Source: Candidatus Peregrinibacteria bacterium (GTDB taxonomy: Bacteria; Patescibacteriota; Gracilibacteria; UBA1369; JABINC01). Taken from it: a DNA stretch of 60,260 nt. Below, piece by piece: positions 24,888 to 36,500 of the stretch (positions are counted from its first letter, which is position 1; each line of letters begins with the position of its first letter). A program made the position numbers and the translations under genes. Location: contig JAUYJN010000032.1 of the NCBI GenBank assembly GCA_030700255.1, forward strand, positions 1 through 60,260. Reading direction: 5' to 3'. The notes under the pieces are model-generated. The model did not search any database, was not told the origin of the DNA, and saw nothing but the letters and a program-made list of their open reading frames with translations.

Positions 24888-25442
24888 ATGACAATCCAAG
24901 ATATTTTAAACGACATCGATTTAGAAAAGCAAAAAGCGATCAACGAACTTGAAGCTGACCTTGCGAACAAAATCGCCGAGTTAAATTCAATCCATGAGAA
25001 AAATAAAGAAGGGCTAAAGCATGAGTACAAATTGAAAGTAGAAGAGAAAAAAACAAGTATAGAAAAAAAGATGCAAGCTCAAGCGAACATAGAGCGTAAA
25101 GCACTGTTGCTTTCAGCTAAAAGAGAAGTTCTAAGTGAAGTATTTACAAATGCTATACAAACTCTTTCAAGCGACGAGGGTTACGAGGATTTGTTAGCTT
25201 CACTTCTTTCTAAGACAGATCTTGATGATGCGAACGTTGTAGCGGCCAAAGGGAAAAAGACAGAAACTTTAAATGCTATAAAAAAGGCAAAAAAAGATTA
25301 CAAAATTACCGGTGAAGGTGACTTCACAGGTGGATGTATCGTTATAGGTAAGAGCGTCGAGATTGATCTAACATTCGAAACCTTAGTAAACGATCTCCGT
25401 GGGGAAGCAGAGACTGATATCGCATATAAATTATTCAACTAA
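24888..25442 (+). CDS. ntpE: V-type ATPase subunit E (peripheral stalk)
   Basis: The 184-residue product starts with a long charged helix (DIDLEKQKAINELEADLANK, continuing with lysine- and glutamate-rich heptads) and ends in a small alpha-beta domain with GGCIVIGKSVEIDLTFETLV, typical of subunit E. It would pair with NtpF to tie the catalytic head to subunit I. Its place between K and C is canonical. Confidence 0.9.
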   Translation: MTIQDILNDIDLEKQKAINELEADLANKIAELNSIHEKNKEGLKHEYKLKVEEKKTSIEKKMQAQANIERKALLLSAKREVLSEVFTNAIQTLSSDEGYEDLLASLLSKTDLDDANVVAAKGKKTETLNAIKKAKKDYKITGEGDFTGGCIVIGKSVEIDLTFETLVNDLRGEAETDIAYKLFN

Positions 25443-25463
25443 TAGTTGACGAAGTATGAATCT

Positions 25464-25505
25464 TAATTTCTTAGCGACCGATGGACGAGGAGCGAAAAGA
25501 AATTA
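25464..25505 (+). other. Inverted repeat between ntpE and ntpC
   Basis: TAATTTCTT (25464-25472) and AAGAAATTA (25497-25505) can pair across 24 bases, and the right arm ends 3 bases before the ATG at 25509. In the mRNA this stem could slow initiation of subunit C or protect a processing end. It lies in the longest gap between ATPase genes other than K-E and I-K. Confidence 0.35.
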
Positions 25506-25508
25506 AAG

Positions 25509-26588
25509 ATGAATACGAGTCAACTGAAATATAACAAAAAGAATAACCTCAACATGATCAAGGACGACACACAATTCGCGCACATACTGGGTAGAATTCG
25601 TTCTCAGGAAGCAAAAATGCTCAATGAAAATGAGGTTGAACGTATGATTGGAGCCACGAATGTAAAAGAAGCTTTCAAAGTATTGAACGAAACAGGCTTT
25701 TCAAATCATGTACTTGATATAGACAATGTAAGTGATTTTCAAAAAGTGATAAATGCGGAAATGCTTGAAACTGCAAATTTTCTCAAAAAGCTTTCGCCAT
25801 GTCCGGAATATCTAAACGTACTTTGGTACATGTACGATATACATAATATCAAAACTCTACTTAAAGGTAAGTTTGAAAAAATCTGGGAGGGAAATATAGA
25901 TGAACTTCTAAATCCACTCGGAAGCTTAGATCTAGACAAATTAAAGGCTTACTTCCGTACAGAAGGGGCTCATTTTCCGAACACAATGTTCGAAACCCAC
26001 AAGGTTAGATTTGTGGAAACTATCAAGAAAATTGAAGCTGAGTATGCAAAAGATGAAAATTACCAAATGATAGATTTCACTTTAGACAAATTATATTTTG
26101 AATTAATGTCTGAAATTGCAAATGAATCTACTGATGAATTTTTAATAAAATTCACCATCAAAAACATAGATTTATTTAATATAGGAGCCTTATTCAGACT
26201 AAAACTAAAAGGGGTGGATGCTGACTCTATCAAAAAGACATTTGCAACCGGAGGTATTTTGGATGTTCAGGAGTTAGGAGTTTTAACTGAAAGAAATGCC
26301 TCAGACATACCAACCCTACTTAAAGAAACTCATTACAAAACCTTAAGTAATACAATTATAGAAGAATTTCAAACGTCAAAAACGATGATAAAAATAGACG
26401 AGCTTGGACAAAATCACATGACTGACTTCGTCAAAGAGGCAAAAAGTATCACTTATGGAATAGCTCCTGTGATCGCATTTTTCTGGGCAAAAAATAACAA
26501 CGCTCAAATTTTACGAATGATACTTCTTGCGAAAATCGCAAATATAAATCCGGAATTAATTAAAAAACATATAAGAAACCTATATTAA
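25509..26588 (+). CDS. ntpC: V-type ATPase subunit C (d-type rotor adaptor)
   Basis: The 359-residue helical protein has the family start FAHILGRIRSQEAKMLNENE, followed by NVKEAFKVLNETGF, and repeats of this three-part helical pattern; LRMILLAKIANINPELIKKHIR closes it. The subunit links the central shaft to the K ring. The Met at residue 16 (25554, MIKDDTQFAH) is an equally good start and would leave the upstream inverted repeat farther from the start codon. Its stop overlaps the ATG of ntpG by one base. Confidence 0.9.
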   Translation: MNTSQLKYNKKNNLNMIKDDTQFAHILGRIRSQEAKMLNENEVERMIGATNVKEAFKVLNETGFSNHVLDIDNVSDFQKVINAEMLETANFLKKLSPCPEYLNVLWYMYDIHNIKTLLKGKFEKIWEGNIDELLNPLGSLDLDKLKAYFRTEGAHFPNTMFETHKVRFVETIKKIEAEYAKDENYQMIDFTLDKLYFELMSEIANESTDEFLIKFTIKNIDLFNIGALFRLKLKGVDADSIKKTFATGGILDVQELGVLTERNASDIPTLLKETHYKTLSNTIIEEFQTSKTMIKIDELGQNHMTDFVKEAKSITYGIAPVIAFFWAKNNNAQILRMILLAKIANINPELIKKHIRNLY

Positions 26589-26926
26589 TGAATAAATACG
26601 AAATCGCAATTATCGGTCAAAAAGACATGATCATGGGATTCAAAGCCATTGGGATTACTGCTGTGAATGCTTTGACAAGTGAAGAAGCTCTAAGTGTGTT
26701 GAAAGAATTAAAAAATGAAAAAAATGGAGAAAGAGCTAAATATGCAATTATCATGGTAACTGAAGAATTGGCAAAAACCTTCCCTGAAGATGAGTACAAA
26801 AAACTTTCAGAAGATATGCTTCCATCAATTCTTATTATCCCGGGAGTCCAAGGTTCTACGGGGCTCGGGATGAAAAAGCTCGGAAAGATCGTGGAAAAAG
26901 CGATTGGGTCAAATATACTAAAATAA
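26588..26926 (+). CDS. ntpG: V-type ATPase subunit F (central shaft)
   Basis: The 112-residue product has the Rossmann-like pattern of subunit F: EIAIIGQKDMIMGFKAIGI at the start, YAIIMVTEELAKTF in the middle, and LPSILIIPGVQGSTGLGMK before the last helix. It binds subunit D in the rotating shaft. Its position between C and A matches ntpG of E. hirae. Confidence 0.92.
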   Translation: MNKYEIAIIGQKDMIMGFKAIGITAVNALTSEEALSVLKELKNEKNGERAKYAIIMVTEELAKTFPEDEYKKLSEDMLPSILIIPGVQGSTGLGMKKLGKIVEKAIGSNILK

Positions 26927-26947
26927 TACAATTTAATTAAATTTAAA

Positions 26948-28705
26948 ATGACAGAAACTAAAGGAATCATCATTAAGGTCTCAGGACCACTGGTCGTTGC
27001 CAAAAACATGATCGGGGCAAAGATGTACGAAGTGGTACGCGTTGGTAATGAACGTCTGGTTGGTGAAGTTATCCGACTTGAAGGTGATACGGCATCTGTA
27101 CAGGTTTATGAAGAAACAGGTGGAGTTGCTCCGGGAGAGCCGGTAGAAAGAACCGGAGATACTCTTTCAGTTGAACTGGGGCCTGGTCTTCTACAAAGTA
27201 TTTATGATGGTATCCAACGTCCACTTTCTGCTATTGAAGCAAAGGTAGGACCATTCATTACTCGTGGAGTTGAAGTGCCCGGACTTGATCATGAAAAAAA
27301 ATGGGACTTCGTAGCGGTAGCGTCAAAAGGTCAGCAAGTAAAAGCCGGTGACGTACTTGGAACTGTTCAAGAGACAAGTCTTATAGAACATAAAATCATG
27401 GTACCGCCAACTGTAACAGATGCGGTAGTTGAAGAAATCAAATCAGGGAATATGACAATTGATGAAATCGTTGCGGTACTCAAAGATAGTGAGGGAAAGA
27501 CACACAAGGTAGCTATGATGCACAAATGGCCTATTCGTATCCCAAGACCAATCAAAACAAAGAATATTCCATCAGTACCTCTAGTATCCGGTGGACGTTC
27601 TATCGATACTTTTTTCACTCTTACAAAAGGTGGAGCGGCTGCAATTCCAGGTCCCTTCGGTGCAGGTAAAACAGTAACTCAACAAACTCTTGCAAAATAC
27701 TGTGATGCACAAATTATCGTATATATCGGATGTGGAGAGCGTGGTAACGAAATGACTGAAGTGCTTGTTGAATTCCCACATTTGGAGGATCCAAATACAG
27801 GAGAACCTCTTATGAAACGTACAATTCTTATTGCAAATACTTCTAACATGCCGGTGGCTGCTCGTGAAGCTTCTGTATATACAGGGATAACTATTGCAGA
27901 GTATTACCGTGACATGGGTTACGATGTTGCGCTTATGGCTGACTCAACTTCTCGTTGGGCTGAGGCTATGCGTGAGATGTCCGGACGGCTGGAAGAAATG
28001 CCCGGTGAGGAAGGATATCCTGCTTATCTTGCATCACGTATCGCTGCTTTCTACGAAAGAGCCGGGTACGTTGATTGTCTGGCAACCGAAGATCGTAAAG
28101 GTTCACTTACTGTTATCGGAGCGGTGTCACCTCCTGGAGGAGACTTCTCTGAACCGGTTACGCAAAACACACTTCGTGTGGTTAAAGTATTCTGGGGACT
28201 TGATTCAAAACTTGCGTACGCTCGTCATTATCCTGCTATTAACTGGTTAACTTCATACTCTCTATACCAAGACAATGTTGAGGCATATATGAGAAAAGAA
28301 GTTGCGGAAGATCAACCGACGTACAGAAATCTTGCGATGGATGTATTACAACAAGAGGCGAAACTGGAAGAGCTTGTACGTCTCGTTGGAGCTGATTCGC
28401 TTTCAGGTAAAGAGCAACTTATTCTTATGGTGGCAAAGATGCTACGTGAGGATTACCTATACCAAAACTCATTTGATCCTGAGGACGCAAGAACTCCACT
28501 AAAGAGACAATACCAAATGCTAAAAACTATTCTTACAGTTTATAAAGTAGCTTCAGGTCTTACAGAAAACCCTGATTTTGACATGGGGGCTGTGAAAAAG
28601 CTTGATGCAGTAGGAGAAATTCCAAAAGTAAAAGACCTAAGAACAGATGAAGAGTTTGAAGAACTAAGAAAAAGACTTACTGATGGAATCAACGCTTTAG
28701 CATAA
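26948..28705 (+). CDS. ntpA: V-type ATPase catalytic subunit A
   Basis: The 585-residue product has the P-loop [16 protein letters not shown], the catalytic glutamate region [13 protein letters not shown], the subunit-A-specific bulge domain after the N-terminal barrel (residues about 115-200), and [20 protein letters not shown]. The length is normal. It hydrolyses or makes ATP at the A-B interface. Confidence 0.97.
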   Translation: MTETKGIIIKVSGPLVVAKNMIGAKMYEVVRVGNERLVGEVIRLEGDTASVQVYEETGGVAPGEPVERTGDTLSVELGPGLLQSIYDGIQRPLSAIEAKVGPFITRGVEVPGLDHEKKWDFVAVASKGQQVKAGDVLGTVQETSLIEHKIMVPPTVTDAVVEEIKSGNMTIDEIVAVLKDSEGKTHKVAMMHKWPIRIPRPIKTKNIPSVPLVSGGRSIDTFFTLTKGGAAAIPGPFGAGKTVTQQTLAKYCDAQIIVYIGCGERGNEMTEVLVEFPHLEDPNTGEPLMKRTILIANTSNMPVAAREASVYTGITIAEYYRDMGYDVALMADSTSRWAEAMREMSGRLEEMPGEEGYPAYLASRIAAFYERAGYVDCLATEDRKGSLTVIGAVSPPGGDFSEPVTQNTLRVVKVFWGLDSKLAYARHYPAINWLTSYSLYQDNVEAYMRKEVAEDQPTYRNLAMDVLQQEAKLEELVRLVGADSLSGKEQLILMVAKMLREDYLYQNSFDPEDARTPLKRQYQMLKTILTVYKVASGLTENPDFDMGAVKKLDAVGEIPKVKDLRTDEEFEELRKRLTDGINALA

Positions 28706-28740
28706 AGCATCATAAAATATTTAAAATTTAATTATACAAA

Positions 28741-30135
28741 ATGCGTAAAGAATTTAAGACCGTTAAGGACATCGTTGGTCCATTGGCATTCGTAGAACTT
28801 CCAAAAGGTGAGGCGATCGCATACGAAGAGCTGGTAGAGATCACGACTAACGACGGCAAAGTAAGACTCGGTAAAGTGCTTGAAGCTAGAGAAGGACTTG
28901 CTATCGTACAGCTGTTTGAGTCACCACAAGGTGCTGCGACATTGGACGCAAAAGCAAAATTCCTTGGAACTACATTCAAGTTCGGTGTATCTGAAGACAT
29001 GCTTGGACGTACATTCAATGGACGTGGTATCGCGATCGATGGTGGACCGGACATCATTCCTGAGAAAAAGCTTGATATCAACGGTTTCCCAATGAACCCG
29101 GCTTCACGTGAAATGCCAAATGACTTTATTCAAACAGGTATTTCTACAATAGATGCGCTTAACACTCTAGTTCGTGGACAAAAACTTCCTATCTTCTCCG
29201 GATCAGGACTTCCACACAACAAACTGGCAGCTCAAATTGCACGTCAAGCGACTGTAAGGAGCGCGGACGGATCGGTGGGTGGAGACTTCGCGATTGTATT
29301 CGCAGCTATGGGAGTGCCATTTGAGGAGGCGGAGTACTTTATTGAAGAATTTAAACGTACAGGTGCGATCGAGAATTCGGTACTATTTATCAACACTGCA
29401 GATAATCCGGTAGTTGAACGTATTGCAACCCCTCGCCTCGCTCTTACTACGGCAGAATACCTGGCATTCGAAAAAAACATGCATGTACTTGTAATTTACA
29501 CTGACGTAACTAACTACTGTGAAGCCCTACGTGAAATCTCAGCTGCTCGTAAAGAAGTGCCGGGTCGTGCCGGATTCCCGGGTTACATGTACACTGACCT
29601 TGCAACTCTATACGAAAGAGCCGGACGTCTACGTGGCAAGCCGGGAACTGTGACTCAGCTTCCTATCATGACTATGCCGAATGACGACAAAACTCATCCG
29701 ATCATCGACTTAACCGGTTATATCACCGAAGGACAAATCGTACTTGGACGTGATCTTCACAAAAAAGGTCTTTATCCACCGGTAGCGGTCCTTCCATCTC
29801 TATCTCGTTTGATGGGTAATGGACAAGGTGACGACAAAACTCGTGAAGACCACAAGGGTGTAATCGCTCAACTCTTCGCAGCGTACGCATACGGGCTTGA
29901 AATGCGTGAACTTGCCGTGATCTTGGGTGAAAGCTCACTTTCTGATACAGACCGCTCATACCTCAAATTTGCAGATGCTTTTGAAAATTCATTTGTATCT
30001 CAAGGTGAAACAAATAGAGATATCGCTAAATCATTAGACGAAGGATGGAAGCTTCTAGCAATCCTTCCAAAATCAGAACTTAAGCGTATTAAAGACGATT
30101 TGATCGAGAAATATTTACCTAAAACTACAGCGTAA
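28741..30135 (+). CDS. ntpB: V-type ATPase regulatory subunit B
   Basis: The 464-residue product lacks a classical P-loop and has [19 protein letters not shown] instead, as usual for subunit B. It keeps the conserved [20 protein letters not shown] and the arginine-finger region [10 protein letters not shown]. Its TAA stop overlaps the ATG of ntpD by one base, so their translation is linked. Confidence 0.97.
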   Translation: MRKEFKTVKDIVGPLAFVELPKGEAIAYEELVEITTNDGKVRLGKVLEAREGLAIVQLFESPQGAATLDAKAKFLGTTFKFGVSEDMLGRTFNGRGIAIDGGPDIIPEKKLDINGFPMNPASREMPNDFIQTGISTIDALNTLVRGQKLPIFSGSGLPHNKLAAQIARQATVRSADGSVGGDFAIVFAAMGVPFEEAEYFIEEFKRTGAIENSVLFINTADNPVVERIATPRLALTTAEYLAFEKNMHVLVIYTDVTNYCEALREISAARKEVPGRAGFPGYMYTDLATLYERAGRLRGKPGTVTQLPIMTMPNDDKTHPIIDLTGYITEGQIVLGRDLHKKGLYPPVAVLPSLSRLMGNGQGDDKTREDHKGVIAQLFAAYAYGLEMRELAVILGESSLSDTDRSYLKFADAFENSFVSQGETNRDIAKSLDEGWKLLAILPKSELKRIKDDLIEKYLPKTTA

Positions 30136-30761
30136 TGACAATACTGGCAGGATACAGCCCAACCAAAATGGCGCTTCTCGAGCTCAAAAGCAAACACAGC
30201 CGAGCAAAGAAAGGTCACAAACTTCTAAACGACAAACAGGAAGGTTTGATGGCTGCATTTATGGAAATCATCCGCGAAGCACAAAAACTAAGAGAAGAAG
30301 CTGAAAAAAATCTCGGATCAGTATTCACATACTTACTTCTTGCTTCCGGTTCAACTGCGCATCCGGAATTTATAGAAGCAGCCTTACTCAAACCTACTAT
30401 GTCAGCTGCACTAAAAGTCGAAGTAAAAAACATAATGAGTGTGAAAATCGCTGAAATGACGGCTGAATTTGCAGAAGACAAAGGTGGATATGGATTCCTT
30501 CATACAACCGGAGAACTCGACACAGGACTTGAAAAATTAAAAGAATTTATACCAACTTTAGTAAAACTGGCAGCTATAGAAAAAAAGGCTGAACGCATGG
30601 CAGATGAACTTCAAAAAACACGCCGTAGAGTAAACGCGCTTGAGCACGTAATGATCCCAAACCTACAAGATACTATGAAATTCATCCAACAAGCCCTCGA
30701 TGAAAAAGGCCGAATGGAAAAAATAGTATCTATGATCGTAAAAGCAAAGACTGCCGCATAA
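30135..30761 (+). CDS. ntpD: V-type ATPase subunit D (central shaft)
   Basis: The 208-residue product has the subunit D start AGYSPTKMALLELKSKHSRAKKGHKLL and the closing helix RRRVNALEHVMIPNLQDTMKFIQQALDE, which form the two long helices of the shaft. It ends the operon; no ntpJ potassium transporter follows. The downstream lipoprotein gene converges on it. Confidence 0.95.
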   Translation: MTILAGYSPTKMALLELKSKHSRAKKGHKLLNDKQEGLMAAFMEIIREAQKLREEAEKNLGSVFTYLLLASGSTAHPEFIEAALLKPTMSAALKVEVKNIMSVKIAEMTAEFAEDKGGYGFLHTTGELDTGLEKLKEFIPTLVKLAAIEKKAERMADELQKTRRRVNALEHVMIPNLQDTMKFIQQALDEKGRMEKIVSMIVKAKTAA

Positions 30762-30798
30762 ACAAGCTTTTATAAAGCCCCTCCTATATCCCTAAAAT

Positions 30799-31284
30799 CT
30801 ACTTAAGCTCAAATGTTTGAGCTTCTATATCTCCAAAAAGTGGCTCATAAACAAAAGTTGGAGCTGATACGTCACTTCCTTCTAATACTTCGAATACAAG
30901 GTCGCAAGTAGTTGTTTCGGTAGCTAGAGCTTTGACGGTAGCTCCACAATTATGCAATCCACTATCATCTGTGATACCTACGTAATTTGTAGACTCTACC
31001 ACTTCAGATCCATAACCAAGTGAGAAATTTGAACTGAGTTCAGAAAATTCTTCATCCCCCGCTTCAACGGTAATATTTACAACCACAGCCTTATTTCCAT
31101 CAAAAGCAGCATCGTACTCATTTGTTGGATGAACCCAACCATCAAGTAAATAATTTGCTGTTATAGTTGAACCATTTAGTTCAAAAGTACCACCAAGATT
31201 AATTGTATTATTAGAAGCTCCTCCTCCACAACCAACTAGCAAAATGATAGAGATCGCAACTATTAACGAAGTTATTTTTTTCAT
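30799..31284 (-). CDS. Small lipoprotein
   Basis: The product starts MKKITSLIVAISIILLVGCG, a lipoprotein signal with lipobox LVGC. The mature part is about 140 residues, beta-rich, with two cysteines that could pair (HNCGATV, TTTCDLV). It resembles DUF4352-type or other immunoglobulin-like exported domains, but I cannot assign a family. I choose ATG 31284 because the longer frame from 31314 adds residues before the signal. It converges on the ATPase operon. Confidence 0.75.
   Translation of the reverse strand: MKKITSLIVAISIILLVGCGGGASNNTINLGGTFELNGSTITANYLLDGWVHPTNEYDAAFDGNKAVVVNITVEAGDEEFSELSSNFSLGYGSEVVESTNYVGITDDSGLHNCGATVKALATETTTCDLVFEVLEGSDVSAPTFVYEPLFGDIEAQTFELK
30805..30824. other. 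Perfect inverted repeat at the ntpD-lipoprotein convergence
   Basis: AAGCTCAAA (30805-30813) and TTTGAGCTT (30816-30824) form a perfect 9-bp stem with a TG spacer, inside the last codons of the lipoprotein gene and 43 bases past the ntpD stop. It may help end transcription in both directions, but no clear T-run follows on either strand. Confidence 0.35.
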
Positions 31285-31407
31285 GATTTTATATTTTAAA
31301 TAAAAATTATTCACCTATGAATTCTACTCTCAGTAACTATCAAGTCAACCGAGGTTCGGTTGCATGAAAGCAACTTTGTTGCGGTTTAAAAACTTAAAAA
31401 AAACAAT

Positions 31408-33417
31408 TTACAACTTATGTTCAGCCCTTAAAGCATCTATTTCATCACGCAAGTCTGCAGCTTTTTCGAACATCATATTTAGAGCGGCAATATCCATTTC
31501 ATTTTCAAGATGTTCGATGTATTTACTAATTTCTTCTTTTGGTATTTTCTTCTTGTCTCGAGATGAAGTGCGAGATTTACCGGAGGCGGAGCCGCCCATA
31601 GTTATATCTTTAACGGCCTTTATAATAGTTTCCGGGGTAATGCCATGTTTTAAGTTATAAGCTGTCTGAATCACGCGGCGACGCTCAGTTTCATCAAGAG
31701 CTGACCTCATAGCTTCGGTGATTACAAGTTCTCCATCTATTTCTGAAGTATAAAGGTTTACATGTCCATTTACATTACGCGCAGCTCGTCCAATGATTTG
31801 AATAAGAGCTGAGATGGAACGTAAGAACCCTCTTTTATCTGCATCAAGCACTGCAATAAATGAAACTTCCGGAAGATCAAGCCCTTCACGAAGAAGGTTT
31901 ATACCGACAAGTACATCGAACTTACCAAGTCGAAGATCTCGCAAAATCTCAATGCGCTCCATATTATCAATATCAGAATGAAGATACTGAACCTTGATTC
32001 CGGCTTCCAATAAAAACTCTGTTAATTTTTCTGAAGATTTTTTTGTAAGAGTTGTTATAAGTGTGCGCTCCCCTCTTGCAGTTGCCACCTTTATCTCCTC
32101 CATAACATCTGCAATCTGCCCGGTTGAAGACTTAACTTTAACCTCCGGATCTATAAGCCCTGTCGGTCGAACAATTTGTTCAATAATATGTTCTTTCTTG
32201 GTATGTGCGAATTCGTACTTATTTGGAGTAGCTGAAACATAAACAGTATTCTTCATATATTCTTCAAATTCTCCAAAATTAAGTGGCCTATTATCAAATG
32301 CAGAGGGTAATCTAAATCCATGCTCAACCAAAGTTTGTTTCCGTGAAAAATTCCCACCAAACATACCGCCAACCTGTGGGACTGTTATATGTGATTCATC
32401 TATAAACATAAGGAAATCTTCAGGGAAATAATCAAGAAGCGTACTGGGCCGCCTACTCACCTCCCCGTTGTGATCAAAGTAACGAATATAATTTTCTATA
32501 CCGGATACATAACCTGTTTCACGCAACATATCCATGTCATATTCTGTACGAGTTCTAAGCCTCTGAGCCATGAGCTCCTTACCATTTCCTATAAGTTCAT
32601 TACATCTGATTTCAAGATCCTTTTCTATCAAATGAATAGAATTATTAACTTTTTCAGGGCTTGTTACAGAATGCTTTGCGGGAAAAATGGTTACTTCTTC
32701 ATATTCATTTACAAATTCACCGGTAAAACAATCTGCTTCTGTTATTCTTTCAATTTCATCACCAAAAAATTCAATTCTAAAAACGGTACCATCACTACTG
32801 GGTTGATAAATTTCAACAGTATCTCCAAGCACATGGAACATCCCCGGTTTAAAATCAGTTTGCGATCTTGTGAATTGAATATCTGTAAGATGGCGAAGCA
32901 TCTTATCTCGTGGGATTATCTGCCCAACATTTAACTTCATCGCAAGAGCTTCATAATCTTCAACTGAACCGAGGCCATAAATACAAGAGACCGAGGCAAT
33001 AACGATAACATCACTACGAGTCAAAAGATTCATAGTCGCCGTATGTCGATATTTATTTATCTCATCATTGATTGATGCATCTTTTGCAATATAAGTATCT
33101 GTCGCCGGCATATATGCTTCCGGCTGATAATAATCGTAATACGACACAAAATAGCTCACCGCATTATCAGGGAAAAAGTCCTGAAACTCAGAACAAAGCT
33201 GGGCTGCAAGAGTTTTATTATGTGCCAAAATCAAAGTCGGCTTCTGCAATTTTTCTATAACTTTTGCAGCGACATATGTCTTACCGGTACCGGTGGCACC
33301 AAGCAAAATCTGATCCTTCACCCCACCTTCAAGATTCTTAACCAACGACTCAATCGCAAACGGCTGGTCACCCGCCGGTTCAAATTTACTTACTAATTTA
33401 AATGGTTTAACCTTCAT
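31408..33417 (-). CDS. uvrB: Excinuclease ABC subunit B
   Basis: UvrB checks damaged DNA and loads UvrC in nucleotide excision repair. The 669-residue product has Walker A GATGTGKTYVAAK, the beta-hairpin region with SYYDYYQPEAYMP, the motif DESHITVPQVGG, motif VI QIIGRAARNVNG, and the C-terminal UVR coiled coil (EMDIAALNMMFEKAADLRDE). All expected parts are present. It is not linked to uvrA or uvrC here. Confidence 0.97.
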   Translation of the reverse strand: MKVKPFKLVSKFEPAGDQPFAIESLVKNLEGGVKDQILLGATGTGKTYVAAKVIEKLQKPTLILAHNKTLAAQLCSEFQDFFPDNAVSYFVSYYDYYQPEAYMPATDTYIAKDASINDEINKYRHTATMNLLTRSDVIVIASVSCIYGLGSVEDYEALAMKLNVGQIIPRDKMLRHLTDIQFTRSQTDFKPGMFHVLGDTVEIYQPSSDGTVFRIEFFGDEIERITEADCFTGEFVNEYEEVTIFPAKHSVTSPEKVNNSIHLIEKDLEIRCNELIGNGKELMAQRLRTRTEYDMDMLRETGYVSGIENYIRYFDHNGEVSRRPSTLLDYFPEDFLMFIDESHITVPQVGGMFGGNFSRKQTLVEHGFRLPSAFDNRPLNFGEFEEYMKNTVYVSATPNKYEFAHTKKEHIIEQIVRPTGLIDPEVKVKSSTGQIADVMEEIKVATARGERTLITTLTKKSSEKLTEFLLEAGIKVQYLHSDIDNMERIEILRDLRLGKFDVLVGINLLREGLDLPEVSFIAVLDADKRGFLRSISALIQIIGRAARNVNGHVNLYTSEIDGELVITEAMRSALDETERRRVIQTAYNLKHGITPETIIKAVKDITMGGSASGKSRTSSRDKKKIPKEEISKYIEHLENEMDIAALNMMFEKAADLRDEIDALRAEHKL

Positions 33418-33504
33418 AATTTAAATAACAAAATATTCAAAAATACAGCTTGTGGATAATACCATAACCAAAAACGCAGGGCAACGAGTATTTAATCAAA
33501 ACCC

Positions 33505-36500
33505 CTAAAATATTTCCTCTTCAGCAAATTTATTGTAAAGCATTGGTATTACAAAAAGTGTAAGAACTGTTGAAAATGTAAGACCGAAAATTATACTAAA
33601 TCCAAGCGGCCCCCAAGTGATGTCGCTAAGTGCAAGTGGTAAGATACCTGCAACTGTCGTAATCGTTGTTAAAATTATCGGTCGGAACCTTGCAGAGGTT
33701 GCCTCTATAATTGCTTGTGTTTTTTCTATGCCATTAAGGCGATTTTCGTTTATTCGATCAATAAGTAAAATCGCATTATTTACGACTATTCCAGATAGCG
33801 CAACGATACCAACGAATGCGGTAAAACTTAAAGGTAAGCGCATAATAGCAAGCCCAGGAAGTATTCCAGTAATCGCAAGCGGCACCGTCATAAGTACGAA
33901 AATCGGCTGCCTAAATGAATTAAACTGAAGTACGAGTATTGCAGCAATTAAGAAAATTCCAATAAATAATGCTCTAAACATATCAGCAAAAGATTCTTGA
34001 ATATCCTCAGTCTCTCCTCCATATGTCATGGCGTATCCCTCTTGCATGTTTAACTCATCTAAACGACTCTCAAGCTCATCAATAATAGTTTGGGCGATGA
34101 CTCCTTTTTGAGTATAAGCCGTTGCCTGCACGGTACGCTTACCATCTTCATGGATTACACTTCCTTGCCCTCCCTGCACATCAAAGTCCACAAGTGATTG
34201 CAATGGAACCATACCTTTGTGAGTAGAAATCTGAAGTGATTTTAAAGCATCAATAGTTGCTGTGTGGGTTAAGTTTGGATCTACAAATTGACCATCAGTA
34301 TTAAGATTCATTTTCACAAGAACGCCGATATCTTCTTTTGGAGTTTTGATCGTAGTTGCTTCAACTCCATGCAAAGCAGTTCTCAAAAACGATGCGACGT
34401 CCGAAGCAGTTAGCCCAAATTCAGCTGCGATTTCAGGCCGAAAACGAACGACAAAATTTAACTCAGTATCCTGACTTGAACTTCTTATCGAGGTAGTCCC
34501 TGGAATCGATTTAAGTATTTTTTCGGCTCCTGCAACGAGACGCTCAAGCTCTTTCATATCATCACCTTTGAATTTAAGGGCGATTGGGGCCCCCGCAGGG
34601 GGCCCTTTGTCCTCCTGTGTAATCATTATTGTACCACCTTTTAATTTATCTAATTCTTTTTTCAACTCATCACTTATCTCAAGACTAAACTCCGTTCGAT
34701 CACTTTTAAGTTCAGCTATTATATAACCAAGATTTGGAGTTTCTCCAGCAACGACTGAAGTAACGTCCATACTAAATCCTCTCCCTGTATTTGAAGCAAA
34801 AGATTCAATCCGATCATCTTTTAATAATAAATTTTCAACCTGGATCATAAACTCATCAGTATATTCAAGGGTTGTCCCAACCGGAGTTTCAATGTCAAAA
34901 AACAAAGAGTCGCTATCGGCCTGTGGGAACATTGCAACTTTCAAAACACCAAAAGCAGGCAGGGATAAACTAAAACAAAATGCCAATATCAAAACAACAC
35001 TCATCATAATTTTCTTACGTCTATCACCAAGGAAAATCTCTATTGTATGAGAATATTTCTCACTTAATATTTCAAAATAATCTTTCTTATGTTTATTAAC
35101 ACCTGGTTTTTTATGAAGCATATGGGATGCGATTGTCGGCAAAATTCCAAGTGAAACAAAGAGTGAAGATACAAGTACAAGGCTTACGGTAATTGGGATA
35201 TGTTTAATAAACTCGCCAATCATCCCTGAAGCAAAAAGCATAGGCACCATTGCAGCGATCGTTGTCATCACTCCTGAAGTAATTGGAGACGTGAATTGAG
35301 TAATTGTTTTTTCTGCAGCCTCATAAGGCACTTCACCATTTTCAATTCTACTATGTATACCCTCAACGAGCACTATGGCGGAATCAACCAAAATTCCAAG
35401 AGCAAGAATAAGTGAGAAAAGTGAAAGAAAATTTATCGTCAAACCCATATAAGAAAGTGCTCCAATCGTAATAAGGAAAGATAATGGGATACTAAGCCCT
35501 GTCAAAATAGCCGGCTTAAAACCAAGGATAAAAACAAGAATTAATGTAACTACGATTACCGTCTCAAGTCCACTTATAGATAATCTCTGAAGGTCTTCAT
35601 TTATACGCGCCGCTGTTTCCAAAGAATAAAACACGGTCACACCTTTGAGCTCCTCATTTTTCATATTGTCTATCTCAGTCTTCACCTGATCCGTGATACG
35701 CACGACGTCACCACCTACTCTTTTTTTCACATTGATAGTAATCGCACGTTGCGGAGCTGCACCATCTATACTAACTCGAGATTTCGTAGATTGTTTTTTT
35801 GTAGTATCTATAACTGTCGCAATATCTTTGATATAAACTGTACTACCATCATAAGAAGAAATAGGTATCCATTCAACTTGAGAAGGGTCTTCGATATCAC
35901 CATTAAATCTAACTGGATACCTCACGCCATTGTATTCCAAAGTACCACCTGGCAAAGTAGAATTTTGACGCGCAAGCGTTTGAATAACGCTCTGGGCAGA
36001 TAATCCATAAAGTGTAAGTTTCGATTCATCCAAAATAACCTGAGTCTCTCTATCGTAAGCGCCAGAAATAGTAGCTTCAGATATCCCAGGGATACGTTCG
36101 ATTTTTTGCTGAACTTCTTCGGCAATTTCTTTCAAAGCTCTAGGATGAACATCTGCAGCCAGTGAGATTACAATAATTGGCTGATCATCAAAGCGGATTT
36201 GTTTTACGACTGGAGCTTCGGCCTCGCTTGGCAGCTTCGGCCTCGCCTCATCCACAGCATCTTTGAGCGCCTGAATTCTCTCAGTAATATTACTCTTCGC
36301 ATCAAAAGTCACAGTAAGAAGCGATATACCTTCGGCAGAAACTGAAGTGTAAGTATCTATCTCATCAAGAGAACCAATTTTATCTTCAATTTCATTTGTA
36401 ATTAATTTCTCTGTATCCTCAGCGTTCGCACCATTTAAAAATGTCATAACAGTTCCAACTGGCACCTTGATTTCAGGAGTTGATTCTTTTGGGATTTTCA

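Noticed and set aside
36210-36245. Tandem GCTTCGGCCTCGC in the RND gene as part of the hairpin set
   Set aside because: It is a direct repeat and does not form a perfect hairpin; it may be a small local duplication.
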